From positions 1 through 16,080 of the forward strand of contig JAJZHX010000002.1 in assembly GCA_021804315.1 (NCBI GenBank): DNA of 16,080 bases. The letters are read 5' to 3'. A model generated the notes under the pieces. It was not told the DNA's origin and did not search any database. It saw nothing but the letters and a program-made list of their open reading frames with translations. Both the position numbers and the translations under genes were made by a program. The DNA comes from a bacterium (GTDB taxonomy: Bacteria > Patescibacteriota > Saccharimonadia > Saccharimonadales > UBA4665). Shown here one piece after another: positions 5,224 to 11,249 of the stretch (positions are counted from its first letter, which is position 1; each line of letters begins with the position of its first letter).

Positions 5224-5322
5224 CTAGATGGCAAGACAAGGGGTTTATAAGATACTTTATGTCATTGATGATGACACTAAGATTGTGCAAATTACAAAGT
5301 TAAGCATCGTAAAGACATTTAG
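5224..5322 (+). pseudogene. Broken RelE-type toxin remnant (C-terminal part)
   Basis: Three short frames together spell the C-terminal half of a RelE toxin: LDGKTRG (from 5224), then GVYKILYVIDDDTKIVQITK, then KHRKDI and a stop (5302-5322). Intact RelE proteins carry L-x-G-K-x-x-G-x-Y-R-I-x-Y-x-I-D-D-x-x-x-I-V followed by HRKDIY, in that order. The frame changes near the G-run at 5237-5240 and again near 5300, so at least two indels have occurred. A short ATG frame 5228-5341 covers only the middle piece. No antitoxin remnant was recognised upstream. It is a decayed TA module outside the main array. Confidence 0.7.
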
Positions 5323-5350
5323 AGATCATAGTTCAGCGTAGCCATTTTGG

Positions 5351-5379
5351 CTGAGCATATTACTCAGGAAGCTTTTTTT
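5351..5379 (+). terminator. Terminator-like hairpin after the relE remnant
   Basis: CTGAG (5351-5355), seven-base loop, CTCAG (5363-5367), then five bases and a run of seven T (5373-5379). The stem is short, but the T-run and its place just downstream of the relE remnant fit a leftover intrinsic terminator. Confidence 0.45.
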
Positions 5380-5447
5380 CACTTGTGTTTACGCTACGGA
5401 GAAGCTGTTACGCTTTTGCTTTTTAGCTAACAAGACAAGAGTTGTAT

Positions 5448-5476
5448 TTGACGAATTACTTGAATTTTGTTAGACT
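5448..5476 (+). promoter_or_regulatory. rpmB promoter
   Basis: -35 TTGACG (5448-5453), 17 bp spacer, -10 TAGACT (5471-5476). Predicted start near 5483, giving a leader of about 31 nt before the ATG at 5514. Confidence 0.7.
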
Positions 5477-5480
5477 AACT

Positions 5481-5507
5481 CCTTGAATCTTTAATAATAT
5501 CAAGGAC
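5481..5507 (+). promoter_or_regulatory. rpmB leader hairpin over the Shine-Dalgarno
   Basis: CCTTGA (5481-5486) pairs with TCAAGG (5500-5505), leaving a 13 nt loop. The 3' arm contains the Shine-Dalgarno AAGGA (5502-5506), 7 nt before the ATG. Closing the stem would hide the ribosome binding site. The stem is only 6 bp and its 5' arm begins close to the predicted start of transcription. Confidence 0.45.
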
Positions 5508-5513
5508 TATATT

Positions 5514-5717
5514 ATGCAAAAATGTGAACTTACAGGTAAAGGCAAGCAATACGGCAATAATGTTAGCTTTTCCCAAAGACACACTAAAAGAGTTTGGAAA
5601 CCAAATCTTCAGAAAAAAACCATTGTTATTAACGGCAAAAAGACTCAAATGAAACTCAGTACCCAAGCTATTCGTACTCTTAAAAAGCAAGGCTTATTAG
5701 ACTCTAAAACAGTTTAG
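5514..5717 (+). CDS. rpmB: 50S ribosomal protein bL28
   Basis: 67 residues. The start MQKCELTGKGKQYGNNVSFS corresponds to the bL28 signature C-x-x-T-G-K-x-x-x-x-G-N-N-V-S-x-S, followed by R-x-T-K-R-x-W-x-P-N-L-Q. The C-terminal half (KLSTQAIRTLKKQGL) matches the family's S-T-x-x-x-R-x-L-x-K-x-G. The length is near the usual 60-78 residues. bL28 sits on the large subunit near the E site. Only the first cysteine of the zinc-ribbon variant is present, so this is a zinc-free form. It is transcribed alone, with its own promoter and leader, and converges with the metallo-beta-lactamase-fold gene with one base between stop codons. Confidence 0.93.
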   Translation: MQKCELTGKGKQYGNNVSFSQRHTKRVWKPNLQKKTIVINGKKTQMKLSTQAIRTLKKQGLLDSKTV

Positions 5718-5728
5718 GCTAAGTTTTT
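5704..5728 (+). terminator. Possible rpmB terminator inside the last codons
   Basis: CTAAA-acag-TTTAG (5704-5717) ends at the rpmB stop and is followed by GCTAAG and six T (5723-5728). The stem is weak. It would need to lie here because the opposing gene begins its stop codon at 5719. Confidence 0.3.
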
Positions 5729-6339
5729 TCCAAAATTATTAATTGAGTTGAATCCAATAATTCGTTCGTTTTAACCTTTAGCTTAGTTAAAGTCTCCTTA
5801 GGCTCCATGGCTAAACCCTTGAGAGCCATATCTAAATCTTGTTGCACTACTGGGTATTTAAGTGATTTATCGTCGTAATGACTAGGAATAACAATTTTAG
5901 GTTCTACTGATCTTATTATCTTTAAAGCCCCTTGAGGATCAAGAGTGTATCCATTCCCACCTACAGGTATTATGAGTATATCAATTATACCGATTGTTTC
6001 TAATTGGTCATCGCTTAAGCTAGGATAAATATGGCCAGTAATTAAAACGCTTATATCGCCAGCGATTAGTTTAAACATTGTGGCGTTATTACTTTGATCA
6101 TCGTCTATGTGTGCTCTTGTTGGAATACCTATAATTGAAATTTCTGCTACTTCATACTCACCTGGTTTATCAAAGACTAACCGACTATTAACTGGTTCAT
6201 GGGCCATGGTGAACAAGCTAACATCTTCAGGTTTAGTTATTGATTTACTAGCCAATTGGCCTAAATTATCGTCAACAACGATCCTGGTACCTTTATAACT
6301 CACACTAATAGTATTAGCTCCGTAAAATTGTAATTCCAT
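5719..6339 (-). CDS. Metallo-beta-lactamase-fold protein, UlaG-like, degenerate metal site
   Basis: 206 residues with the secondary-structure order of small UlaG-like MBL proteins (Lactamase_B_3 type): M-E-L-Q-F-Y-G-A-N-T-I-S-V at the start, VVDDN near 21-25, LITGHIYP (H103) at 99-106, DILIIPVGGNGY (120-131), and the late VIPSHYDD (H154). The HxHxDH motif is not intact: the equivalent stretch reads TMAHEPVN with one histidine (H47). Full di-zinc hydrolase activity is therefore doubtful; it may bind one metal or act as a sensor or structural protein. It starts 3 bp after the wHTH gene stop (TAA-ATA-ATG), so the two are probably co-translated and work together. Last gene of the thrS operon. Confidence 0.8.
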   Translation of the reverse strand: MELQFYGANTISVSYKGTRIVVDDNLGQLASKSITKPEDVSLFTMAHEPVNSRLVFDKPGEYEVAEISIIGIPTRAHIDDDQSNNATMFKLIAGDISVLITGHIYPSLSDDQLETIGIIDILIIPVGGNGYTLDPQGALKIIRSVEPKIVIPSHYDDKSLKYPVVQQDLDMALKGLAMEPKETLTKLKVKTNELLDSTQLIILEKT

Positions 6340-6342
6340 TAT

Positions 6343-6966
6343 TTATTCCTTGGTTAATTGCTCAGATTTATTATAATCTGTTAGAAGATTATGTGAATCA
6401 ACTAACACTTGTTTTTTAGCTTTAGCTATAGCAGTTGCAAAACGATCTCTAATTTGTTGTCTATACTGAAAGTCAGCCAAGCTCATAACTGCATAACGTA
6501 AACTTTTATTTTCGTTAGCTTCTAGCCCATCAATATATTTTTGGAGAGCATTCGGGTTAACATCTCCTACAATCAAAACATCAACTCCTGCACTATCGTC
6601 ACGAGTAAAAGTGCCTGTATAAACAGCTAAATCTATATGGCCTATAGCCTTTAAAGACAAATCTGTTTCTAGATCTTGCTCTATATCACTTTTATCTAAA
6701 CTTCTATTAGCATTATTCCCAAAAATTTTTTGTAAAGGTTCAAAATATTCAAAGGTTTGATTAACTTCGTAATAAAGTTTGTTATTTGTATTGTCTGAGG
6801 TTATAATGCCAATGCTTAGTAAATTGCTCAGCTCACGACGCACTGAGTTAATCTGCTCATCAATTTTGCGTGTTATCTCTCTAACATAAAACGATCGATT
6901 AGGATTACTGTAAAATAATTGCAGTAGCTTAACACGTGTTTTAGACCCAAAGAGTTGCTCAATCAT
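6343..6966 (-). CDS. Winged-helix regulator with nucleotidyltransferase-like C-terminal domain
   Basis: 207 residues. Residues about 1-75 form a winged helix: MIEQLFGSKTRVKLLQLFYS, then SFYVREITRKI as first helix, QINSVRRELSNLLSIGII as recognition helix, and NKLYYEVN as wing. This resembles the ArsR/MarR-like domains found next to MNT-type nucleotidyltransferase domains. The C-terminal part has VDVLIVGDVNPNALQKYIDGLE (about 128-150), like the strand-turn of that domain (normally D-x-D or D-L-L-I-V-G), and Y-A-V-M-S-L-A-D-F-x-Y-R. The canonical G-S-x-A-R-G-E motif is missing, so a catalytic role is unlikely. Likely a regulator of its own operon; the ligand is unknown. Confidence 0.75.
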   Translation of the reverse strand: MIEQLFGSKTRVKLLQLFYSNPNRSFYVREITRKIDEQINSVRRELSNLLSIGIITSDNTNNKLYYEVNQTFEYFEPLQKIFGNNANRSLDKSDIEQDLETDLSLKAIGHIDLAVYTGTFTRDDSAGVDVLIVGDVNPNALQKYIDGLEANENKSLRYAVMSLADFQYRQQIRDRFATAIAKAKKQVLVDSHNLLTDYNKSEQLTKE

Positions 6967-7006
6967 ACCTAATATAGTACCAAATATTAGTTCTATATGA
7001 AACTTG

Positions 7007-7882
7007 TTAGTAAATATTTGTTGTAATTAATTTAACTATATCTTGCCAATTAACTGGGTGGTTGAACCAAATGATATCTTTATTTCTTTTAAACCAAGTC
7101 CTCTGTTTTTTAGCTAAATGAAGACTATTTTTAATAATCTCTTCATATAATTGTTCTTTGGATATTAACCCGCTTAAATAATCCTGCCACTCTCTATAGC
7201 CTATAGCTTCTAGGGCTTGGTTCTGCCAACCATAAGTTTGAGAAAGCTGCCTGACTTCTTCTTCTAGACCTGCTCGGAACATTTTGTCTAATCTTTTTCT
7301 AAGACGAAGTTCAAGCTGCTTTTTATCAATCTTTAGGCCAATAATTAAGTAATCTGCTAGTAATTGATTGCTATGGACAGTTTGGCCATTAGTTTCAATT
7401 AATCTTATTAATCGGCGACGATTTTTAGTATCAACACCATTTAAACTTAATTTTCTTTGACTGATAATCTGCGTTAGTTGATCAAGGTCTAATTTATTTA
7501 GATCACTTCTAGATTGATTAGCTATATTTTTAGGTAGAAAGTTATAGTTATAAATTAAGCTATCAATATACAGACCACTACCGCCAACAATAATTGGTAA
7601 TTTTTGACGTTTTTTTATATCTAAGATAACTTCTTTAGCCAGTTTTTGAAACTGAGCGACACTAAAAGGTTCATCTACCTCAACAATGTCAAGTAAGTGG
7701 TGAGGAATCTTGTTTCTATCTAATAAACTAGCCTTGGCAGTACCTATATCCATACCCCGCCTAATTGTTGAAGCATCAGCACAAACTATTTCACCATTAA
7801 ATTGACTGGCTATTTTAAAAGCTAGATCAGATTTTCCTGAGGCAGTTTCTCCTATCACTACTAAAACTGTTTTGGCCACCAA
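7007..7882 (-). CDS. miaA: tRNA dimethylallyltransferase
   Basis: 291 residues. MiaA transfers dimethylallyl to N6 of A37 in tRNAs reading UNN codons. The P-loop GETASGKS is at 11-18; DIGTAKAS (45-52), H-H-L-L-D-I-V-x-V-x-E-P-F-S-V-A-x-F, GGSGLYIDSLIYN and Q-A-L-E-A-I-G-Y-R-E-W follow in the standard order. The usual D-S-x-Q after the second strand reads ADASTIRRGMDIG, a mild deviation. The frame opens at TTG (7882-7880), followed by GTG; an AAGGA (7893-7889) is 6 nt before the TTG and 9 nt before the GTG, so either could be used. The gene overlaps the end of the ATL gene by 22 bp, so coupling is expected. Confidence 0.95.
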   Translation of the reverse strand: MVAKTVLVVIGETASGKSDLAFKIASQFNGEIVCADASTIRRGMDIGTAKASLLDRNKIPHHLLDIVEVDEPFSVAQFQKLAKEVILDIKKRQKLPIIVGGSGLYIDSLIYNYNFLPKNIANQSRSDLNKLDLDQLTQIISQRKLSLNGVDTKNRRRLIRLIETNGQTVHSNQLLADYLIIGLKIDKKQLELRLRKRLDKMFRAGLEEEVRQLSQTYGWQNQALEAIGYREWQDYLSGLISKEQLYEEIIKNSLHLAKKQRTWFKRNKDIIWFNHPVNWQDIVKLITTNIY

Positions 7883-8181
7883 ATTAAATCCTTGATATTA
7901 ACTTTATAATCAATAGACACTACTACTCCTTCTGCCCGGAGAATATTCTTATGACCGATTTTGCCACCAGGGTAACCAGAAGCCAAACCACCATTTTTAT
8001 TAACTACTCTTTGCCAAGGTAAACTAGGGTCGCCAAAATGAGCAATGCCACCAACTTGTCTAGCTCCGTTAGGTCTGCCACATAAGGCAGCTATTTGACC
8101 ATACGTCATAAATCTACCTTTAGGTATTTGTGTAACTAATTCTTCAACTAAATTCTTAAATGAAAGATTGTTGTCAACCAT
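7861..8181 (-). CDS. Alkyltransferase-like protein (ATL, MGMT-like without the Cys)
   Basis: 106 residues covering only the DNA-binding domain of O6-alkylguanine-DNA alkyltransferases. MTYGQIAALCGRPNGARQVG (25-44) is the helix-turn-helix with the conserved Tyr and the 'arginine finger' region. The active-site PCHR of true transferases is P55-W56-Q57-R58 here, so the alkyl-accepting Cys is gone. ATL proteins have PWHR at this place; they bind O6-alkylguanine without repairing it and pass it to nucleotide excision repair. Gln for His is a further change. It begins directly after the thrS stop (TAA then ATG) and overlaps miaA by 22 bp. Confidence 0.88.
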   Translation of the reverse strand: MVDNNLSFKNLVEELVTQIPKGRFMTYGQIAALCGRPNGARQVGGIAHFGDPSLPWQRVVNKNGGLASGYPGGKIGHKNILRAEGVVVSIDYKVNIKDLIWWPKQF

Positions 8182-10032
8182 TTAAAGTGATGTCTTTAGA
8201 ACTCGAGAATTAGCTTCGTTAACTACCGTTTTAAGAAATTGCTCTATGCCTATCGTAATCGGCACGTCCACAACACTCATATCCTTACGTATCCTTGGAG
8301 TAACTTCTTGAGTGTCAATTTCTTTATTACCAATAACAATAACGTAGGGTATCTTGGCTATCTCGGCATTCCTAATTTTTTTACTTATAGACTGATTATC
8401 GTCATCAATAGTTGCCCTTAAACCTAAATCCTTAGCCTTGACAAGGATACTCTTAGTAAAATCCAGAACTTTTTCTTCTTGGTTAATTGTTAAAATACGA
8501 AATTGTTCAGGAGCTAACCAGACAGGAAACCTACCGGCTGTATGCTCAATATAGATTGATAAAAATCTTTCAATTGATCCAAGCATTGCACAGTGAATCA
8601 TGACTGGTCTTTGCTGAGAACCGTCTTGGGCGGTATAAGCTAAATCAAATCTTTCAGGCATTACAAAATCTAGCTGGACAGTAGCCACTTGATGTTGACG
8701 ACCTATAGCATCTGTAGCCATAAAATCTATCTTAGGACCGTAAAAAGCAGCCTCCCCTTGTGCTTCAAAGTATTTAAGATTACTGGCTTCTGCCTGTTTT
8801 TTGATTGTTGATTGTGCAGTTTGCCATAAGCTATCTTGGCCCAGATATTTATCTTCATCATTTTTATAACTAAGTCTAGCGTTTAAATCTTCCATGCCAA
8901 GAGTCTCATAAAGAGTTTTGATGTCGTCTATAATATTAGCTACCACGGAGTCAATTTGATCAACCGAAGCATAAACATGGCTATCATCCTGAGTAATCGA
9001 CCTTACCCTACTAAGACCTCCCAGCTCGCCACTTTTTTCATCACGATAGACTTTTGTTGTCTCAAAATATTTTATAGGAAGATCTTTATAGCTTCTTGGC
9101 AGTGAAGCATAAATCTGATTATGATGGGGACAATTCATTGGTTTAAGTGCAAACTGATCAGATGTCTCTTGGCTTTTAACTAAGAAAAGTTCATCGCCAA
9201 ACTTATCCCAATGGCCAGAAACCTTATATAAATCAGTTTTGGTAATATGAGGAATATCTACTTTCTCAAATCCTGATGCTCTTCTTAAAGCTTCAGAAAA
9301 CTCGGTTATTTTATCTCTTATAATCGTTCCTCTCGGCGTAAATAATGGCAACCCAGATCCTACTAAATCTGAAAATACCACTAAATCCATCTCTTTAGCT
9401 ATTTTTCGATGATCTCTAGCTAGAGCCTCCTGTTGCTGTAATAAATAGGCTGATAAATCCTTATCTGAGCTAAAAGCAACTCCATAAACTCTTTGCATTT
9501 GATTATTACTACTATTGCCCCGCCAATAGGCCCCTGCTACTTTAACTATCTTAAAGGCCCCGACTTGACCTGTTGATTGGACATGAGGACCTCTACATAA
9601 ATCAACAAAATCACCATTTTGGTAAAAAGATACTTTATCAACTTTTGAAGCCTGATTGTCTACAACTGTTCCCATCTCGCTAGGACTAAGATCTTTAGCT
9701 AAAGTTGTTCCTTCTCTTTTTAAATCATTGAGTAGTTCTTGTTTATATGGTTGGTTATTATCTTTAGCCCATTCAATCGCTTCGTCTATAGTTTTCTCAA
9801 AGCGGGTAAAAACCTGGTCGTCATTTATAATTCGTTTCATTGCCTGTTCAATGACTGGCAAGTCTCCTTCTTTAAGAGTTAACCCTCCAAGATCAATATC
9901 ATAATAAAAACCATTATCCGTAATAGGCCCAACCCCAAATTTAACATCAGGCCATTTATCCTTAATAGCTGTAGCCATGATATGAGCTAAACTATGTCTC
10001 ATCTTAGCTAAATCATTATTTTGCTCTTCCAT
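8182..10032 (-). CDS. thrS: Threonine--tRNA ligase, lacking the N-terminal TGS domain
   Basis: 616 residues. It begins at the point equivalent to about residue 60 of the E. coli enzyme: M-R-H-S-L-A-H (H13, H17) is the editing-site HxxxH, and D-L-C-R-G-P-H (C146, H150) completes the editing site. The class II catalytic core has zinc ligands C301 (KPMNCP), H352 (QDDSHVY) and H480 (VMIHCAMLGS), and GLSRVRSITQDD is motif 2. The C-terminal anticodon-binding domain starts near 508. Two in-frame TAA codons lie about 11 codons upstream, so a TGS domain cannot be hidden there. First gene of a five-gene operon that also modifies tRNA. Confidence 0.97.
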   Translation of the reverse strand: MEEQNNDLAKMRHSLAHIMATAIKDKWPDVKFGVGPITDNGFYYDIDLGGLTLKEGDLPVIEQAMKRIINDDQVFTRFEKTIDEAIEWAKDNNQPYKQELLNDLKREGTTLAKDLSPSEMGTVVDNQASKVDKVSFYQNGDFVDLCRGPHVQSTGQVGAFKIVKVAGAYWRGNSSNNQMQRVYGVAFSSDKDLSAYLLQQQEALARDHRKIAKEMDLVVFSDLVGSGLPLFTPRGTIIRDKITEFSEALRRASGFEKVDIPHITKTDLYKVSGHWDKFGDELFLVKSQETSDQFALKPMNCPHHNQIYASLPRSYKDLPIKYFETTKVYRDEKSGELGGLSRVRSITQDDSHVYASVDQIDSVVANIIDDIKTLYETLGMEDLNARLSYKNDEDKYLGQDSLWQTAQSTIKKQAEASNLKYFEAQGEAAFYGPKIDFMATDAIGRQHQVATVQLDFVMPERFDLAYTAQDGSQQRPVMIHCAMLGSIERFLSIYIEHTAGRFPVWLAPEQFRILTINQEEKVLDFTKSILVKAKDLGLRATIDDDNQSISKKIRNAEIAKIPYVIVIGNKEIDTQEVTPRIRKDMSVVDVPITIGIEQFLKTVVNEANSRVLKTSL

Positions 10033-10064
10033 AATATCTTTCTTGAAGTCAACTTTTAAGAATT

Positions 10065-10070
10065 ATTATA
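10065..10070 (-). promoter_or_regulatory. Possible thrS-proximal -10 box
   Basis: A consensus TATAAT on the minus strand between the upstream terminator and thrS. The hexamer 16 bp further upstream (TTTATT) is a poor -35 and overlaps the terminator T-run. If active it would bypass the terminator with a leader of about 26 nt. Confidence 0.4.
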
Positions 10071-10089
10071 ACAATTAACGCTTGCAAAT

Positions 10090-10131
10090 AAAAAAAGCGA
10101 TTGAATACTCTCGTAAACCATTCAATCGCTT
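10090..10131 (-). terminator. Strong intrinsic terminator upstream of thrS (candidate attenuator)
   Basis: Minus strand: a perfect 12 bp stem, AAGCGATTGAAT (10131-10120) with ATTCAATCGCTT (10106-10095), 13 nt loop, and a run of seven T ending at 10090. It points toward thrS, whose ATG is 58 bases further on. No gene on this strand precedes it as far as 10370, so it either ends a small RNA or acts as an attenuator in the thrS leader. Confidence 0.85.
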
Positions 10132-10192
10132 CAGTCGGATCAAACCGAGATAAAACAGTCTCGTCAAAACTTCACCTGCGAATACTATAGCA
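10095..10192 (-). promoter_or_regulatory. Candidate thrS leader RNA with its own promoter
   Basis: An extended -10, TGC-TATAGT (10192-10184 on the minus strand), would start an RNA near 10177 that runs into the terminator after about 88 nt. In the RNA, UCUCG (10150-10146) can pair with CGAGA upstream (10163-10159) or with a second CGAGA in the terminator loop (10113-10109). UCGG/CCGA form another small hairpin. The alternatives suggest a switch. I could not find the T-box consensus (AGGGUGGNACCGCG), nor a leader peptide rich in Thr codons. Confidence 0.4.
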
Positions 10193-10370
10193 AGGTTAGC
10201 AATATATGGCTAGCCTATTTATGCTGTATTAAGTACATTATTACATGGGGATAAATACAAAATTTTTATACCATTTATGATATTATCTTATTTAAAATTT
10301 TACTTGGATATTTTACGACCTATCATCTTTAAGTATTTTTTGTAATAATAGTTCGTGTATTTATAAATTA

Positions 10371-10447
10371 GGGCGGTTAGCTCAGTTGGTTAGAGCGCTA
10401 CGTCGACATCGTAGAGGTCGTAGGTTCGAGTCCTATATCGCCCACCA
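10371..10447 (+). tRNA. tRNA-Val (anticodon GAC), with C at position 33
   Basis: Acceptor GGGCGGT/ATCGCCC (one G-U pair), D arm GCTC/GAGC, anticodon stem CTACG/CGTAG around loop TCGACAT, T arm GTAGG/CCTAT with TTCGAGT, then A and an encoded CCA. The anticodon is GAC (GUC/GUU). The loop has C where the nearly universal U33 is expected; the common bacterial version reads TTGACAT. Confidence 0.93.
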
Positions 10448-10585
10448 CTATGCTTATAAAAAATACCGGCACAAGTTCTAGGCATAAACTGCTTAGTAAA
10501 TTAGCTGAAACTAGATTGATAAAACCATTTGTAATAACCAATGCTCATGTTAACTTACAAAGCCCCTTTTTTTTCGAAGTAGGTA

Positions 10586-10614
10586 TTGCTTAAATGAATA
10601 AATTCTGCTATAGT
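10586..10614 (+). promoter_or_regulatory. Promoter of a small transcript
   Basis: -35 TTGCTT (10586-10591), 17 bp spacer, -10 TATAGT (10609-10614). Transcription would start near 10621 and read AGGA (10628-10631) and then the open frame from 10641. Confidence 0.6.
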
Positions 10615-10640
10615 TTATTGGTTAAACAGGAAGTTTTGGT

Positions 10641-10751
10641 ATCAGAAAAGATAGCGCATTAGACGCCTTCAAATTATTCTACGAAGAACTGACTCGTAAT
10701 CGTCCAAAAAATAATCGAATCAAACGGCCTAAAACAGTAGTTGCTAAATAA
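10641..10751 (+). CDS. Possible small basic protein with an AUC start (uncertain)
   Basis: The frame reads (I)RKDSALDAFKLFYEELTRN followed by a very basic tail RPKNNRIKRPKTVVAK and a TAA at 10749-10751. The amphipathic helix plus lysine/arginine tail looks like a small ribosomal or nucleic-acid-binding protein rather than noise. A promoter (10586-10614) and AGGA (10628-10631) are correctly placed, but the codon at normal spacing is ATC, and no ATG, GTG or TTG occurs in frame after the TAA at 10624. Possible explanations are AUC initiation, a sequencing error, a decayed gene, or chance. I do not recognise the family. Confidence 0.3.
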   Translation: MRKDSALDAFKLFYEELTRNRPKNNRIKRPKTVVAK

Positions 10752-10834
10752 CTACTTAGTCTATTTATGATGGTCTAAGTAAGTTTTACACGTTTTTCGA
10801 GTAATTTTCCACTGGTCTTTTTTATTGCTATATG

Positions 10835-10846
10835 TCAATATATTGA
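10835..10846. promoter_or_regulatory. Palindrome at the nrdR start (possible operator)
   Basis: TCAATATATTGA, a perfect 12 bp palindrome ending one base before the ATG at 10848. It shares the AT-rich core of NrdR boxes (ACAC-x-ATATAT-x-GTGT type) but not their outer bases. Autoregulation is possible; an AT-rich palindrome of this size could also be chance. Confidence 0.35.
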
Positions 10847-10847
10847 T

Positions 10848-11249
10848 ATGGTTTGTGTCAAATGTGGCAAAAAGACAGCAGTTGTTAATTCAAGACTTCA
10901 GAAAAAATTAAATACTGTTTGGCGTAGGCGATTTTGTAATAAATGCCAACTTATATTTACTACAGAGGAAGCCATAAAGTATGACTTAGTAATCCTAGTT
11001 AAAGATAAAAGTGATAAATATCTGCCCTTCTCAAGAGATAAATTGTTTTTAAGCATCTATAAGAGTTGCTCCCATAGGAGATCGGCCATAGAGGATTCTA
11101 ATGCATTAACAAATACAGTTATAGCACGTTTGCTACAAGAACAAGCTACATTAACAGTTATACTCTCAAAAGACATTAAACAAGCTTGTTTGGTAACCTT
11201 AAATCGTTTTGATAAATCAGTAGCCAACATCTATCAAGCTTACCACTAG
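10848..11249 (+). CDS. nrdR: NrdR-like transcriptional repressor (zinc ribbon plus ATP-cone)
   Basis: 133 residues. The zinc ribbon uses C3, C6, C30 and C33 (VCVKCG and RRRFCNKCQLIFTTEE), and VVNSR and WRRRF match the family's V-x-D-S-R and I-R-R-R-R-E-C. From about 46 onward comes the ATP-cone: VILVKDKSDKYLPFSRDKLF, as in the K-x-D-G-x-x-x-x-F-D-R-x-K of NrdR. NrdR senses dATP/ATP and represses ribonucleotide reductase genes, none of which are in the window. It is a little shorter than usual (about 150), and the ATP-cone C-terminus is divergent. Its stop codon overlaps that of the opposing glycosyltransferase gene in the shared bases CTAG. Confidence 0.85.
   Translation: MVCVKCGKKTAVVNSRLQKKLNTVWRRRFCNKCQLIFTTEEAIKYDLVILVKDKSDKYLPFSRDKLFLSIYKSCSHRRSAIEDSNALTNTVIARLLQEQATLTVILSKDIKQACLVTLNRFDKSVANIYQAYH

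Larger units (their letters stand above)
4994..5513. other. Long gene-poor interval between M50 peptidase and rpmB
   Basis: About 520 bp without an intact gene. Besides the peptidase promoter (left end), the relE remnant (5224-5322), the hairpin at 5351-5379 and the rpmB promoter (right end), I see nothing assignable; 5040-5220 is AT-rich and shows no protein family match in either direction by eye. Confidence 0.6.
10448..10847 (+). other. Intergenic region tRNA-Val to nrdR
   Basis: About 400 bp. It contains the tRNA trailer with tatgcttat (10449-10457, the reverse complement of the array motif ataagcata), a promoter at 10586-10614, a possible 36-codon frame ending at 10751, a hairpin TACTTAG/CTAAGTA after it (about 10753-10782, followed by TTTT), and the palindrome in front of nrdR. 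Confidence 0.5.

Noticed and set aside
10033..10260. T-box riboswitch in the thrS leader
   Set aside because: I could not find the conserved antiterminator T-box sequence or a clear specifier loop; a covariance search would decide.
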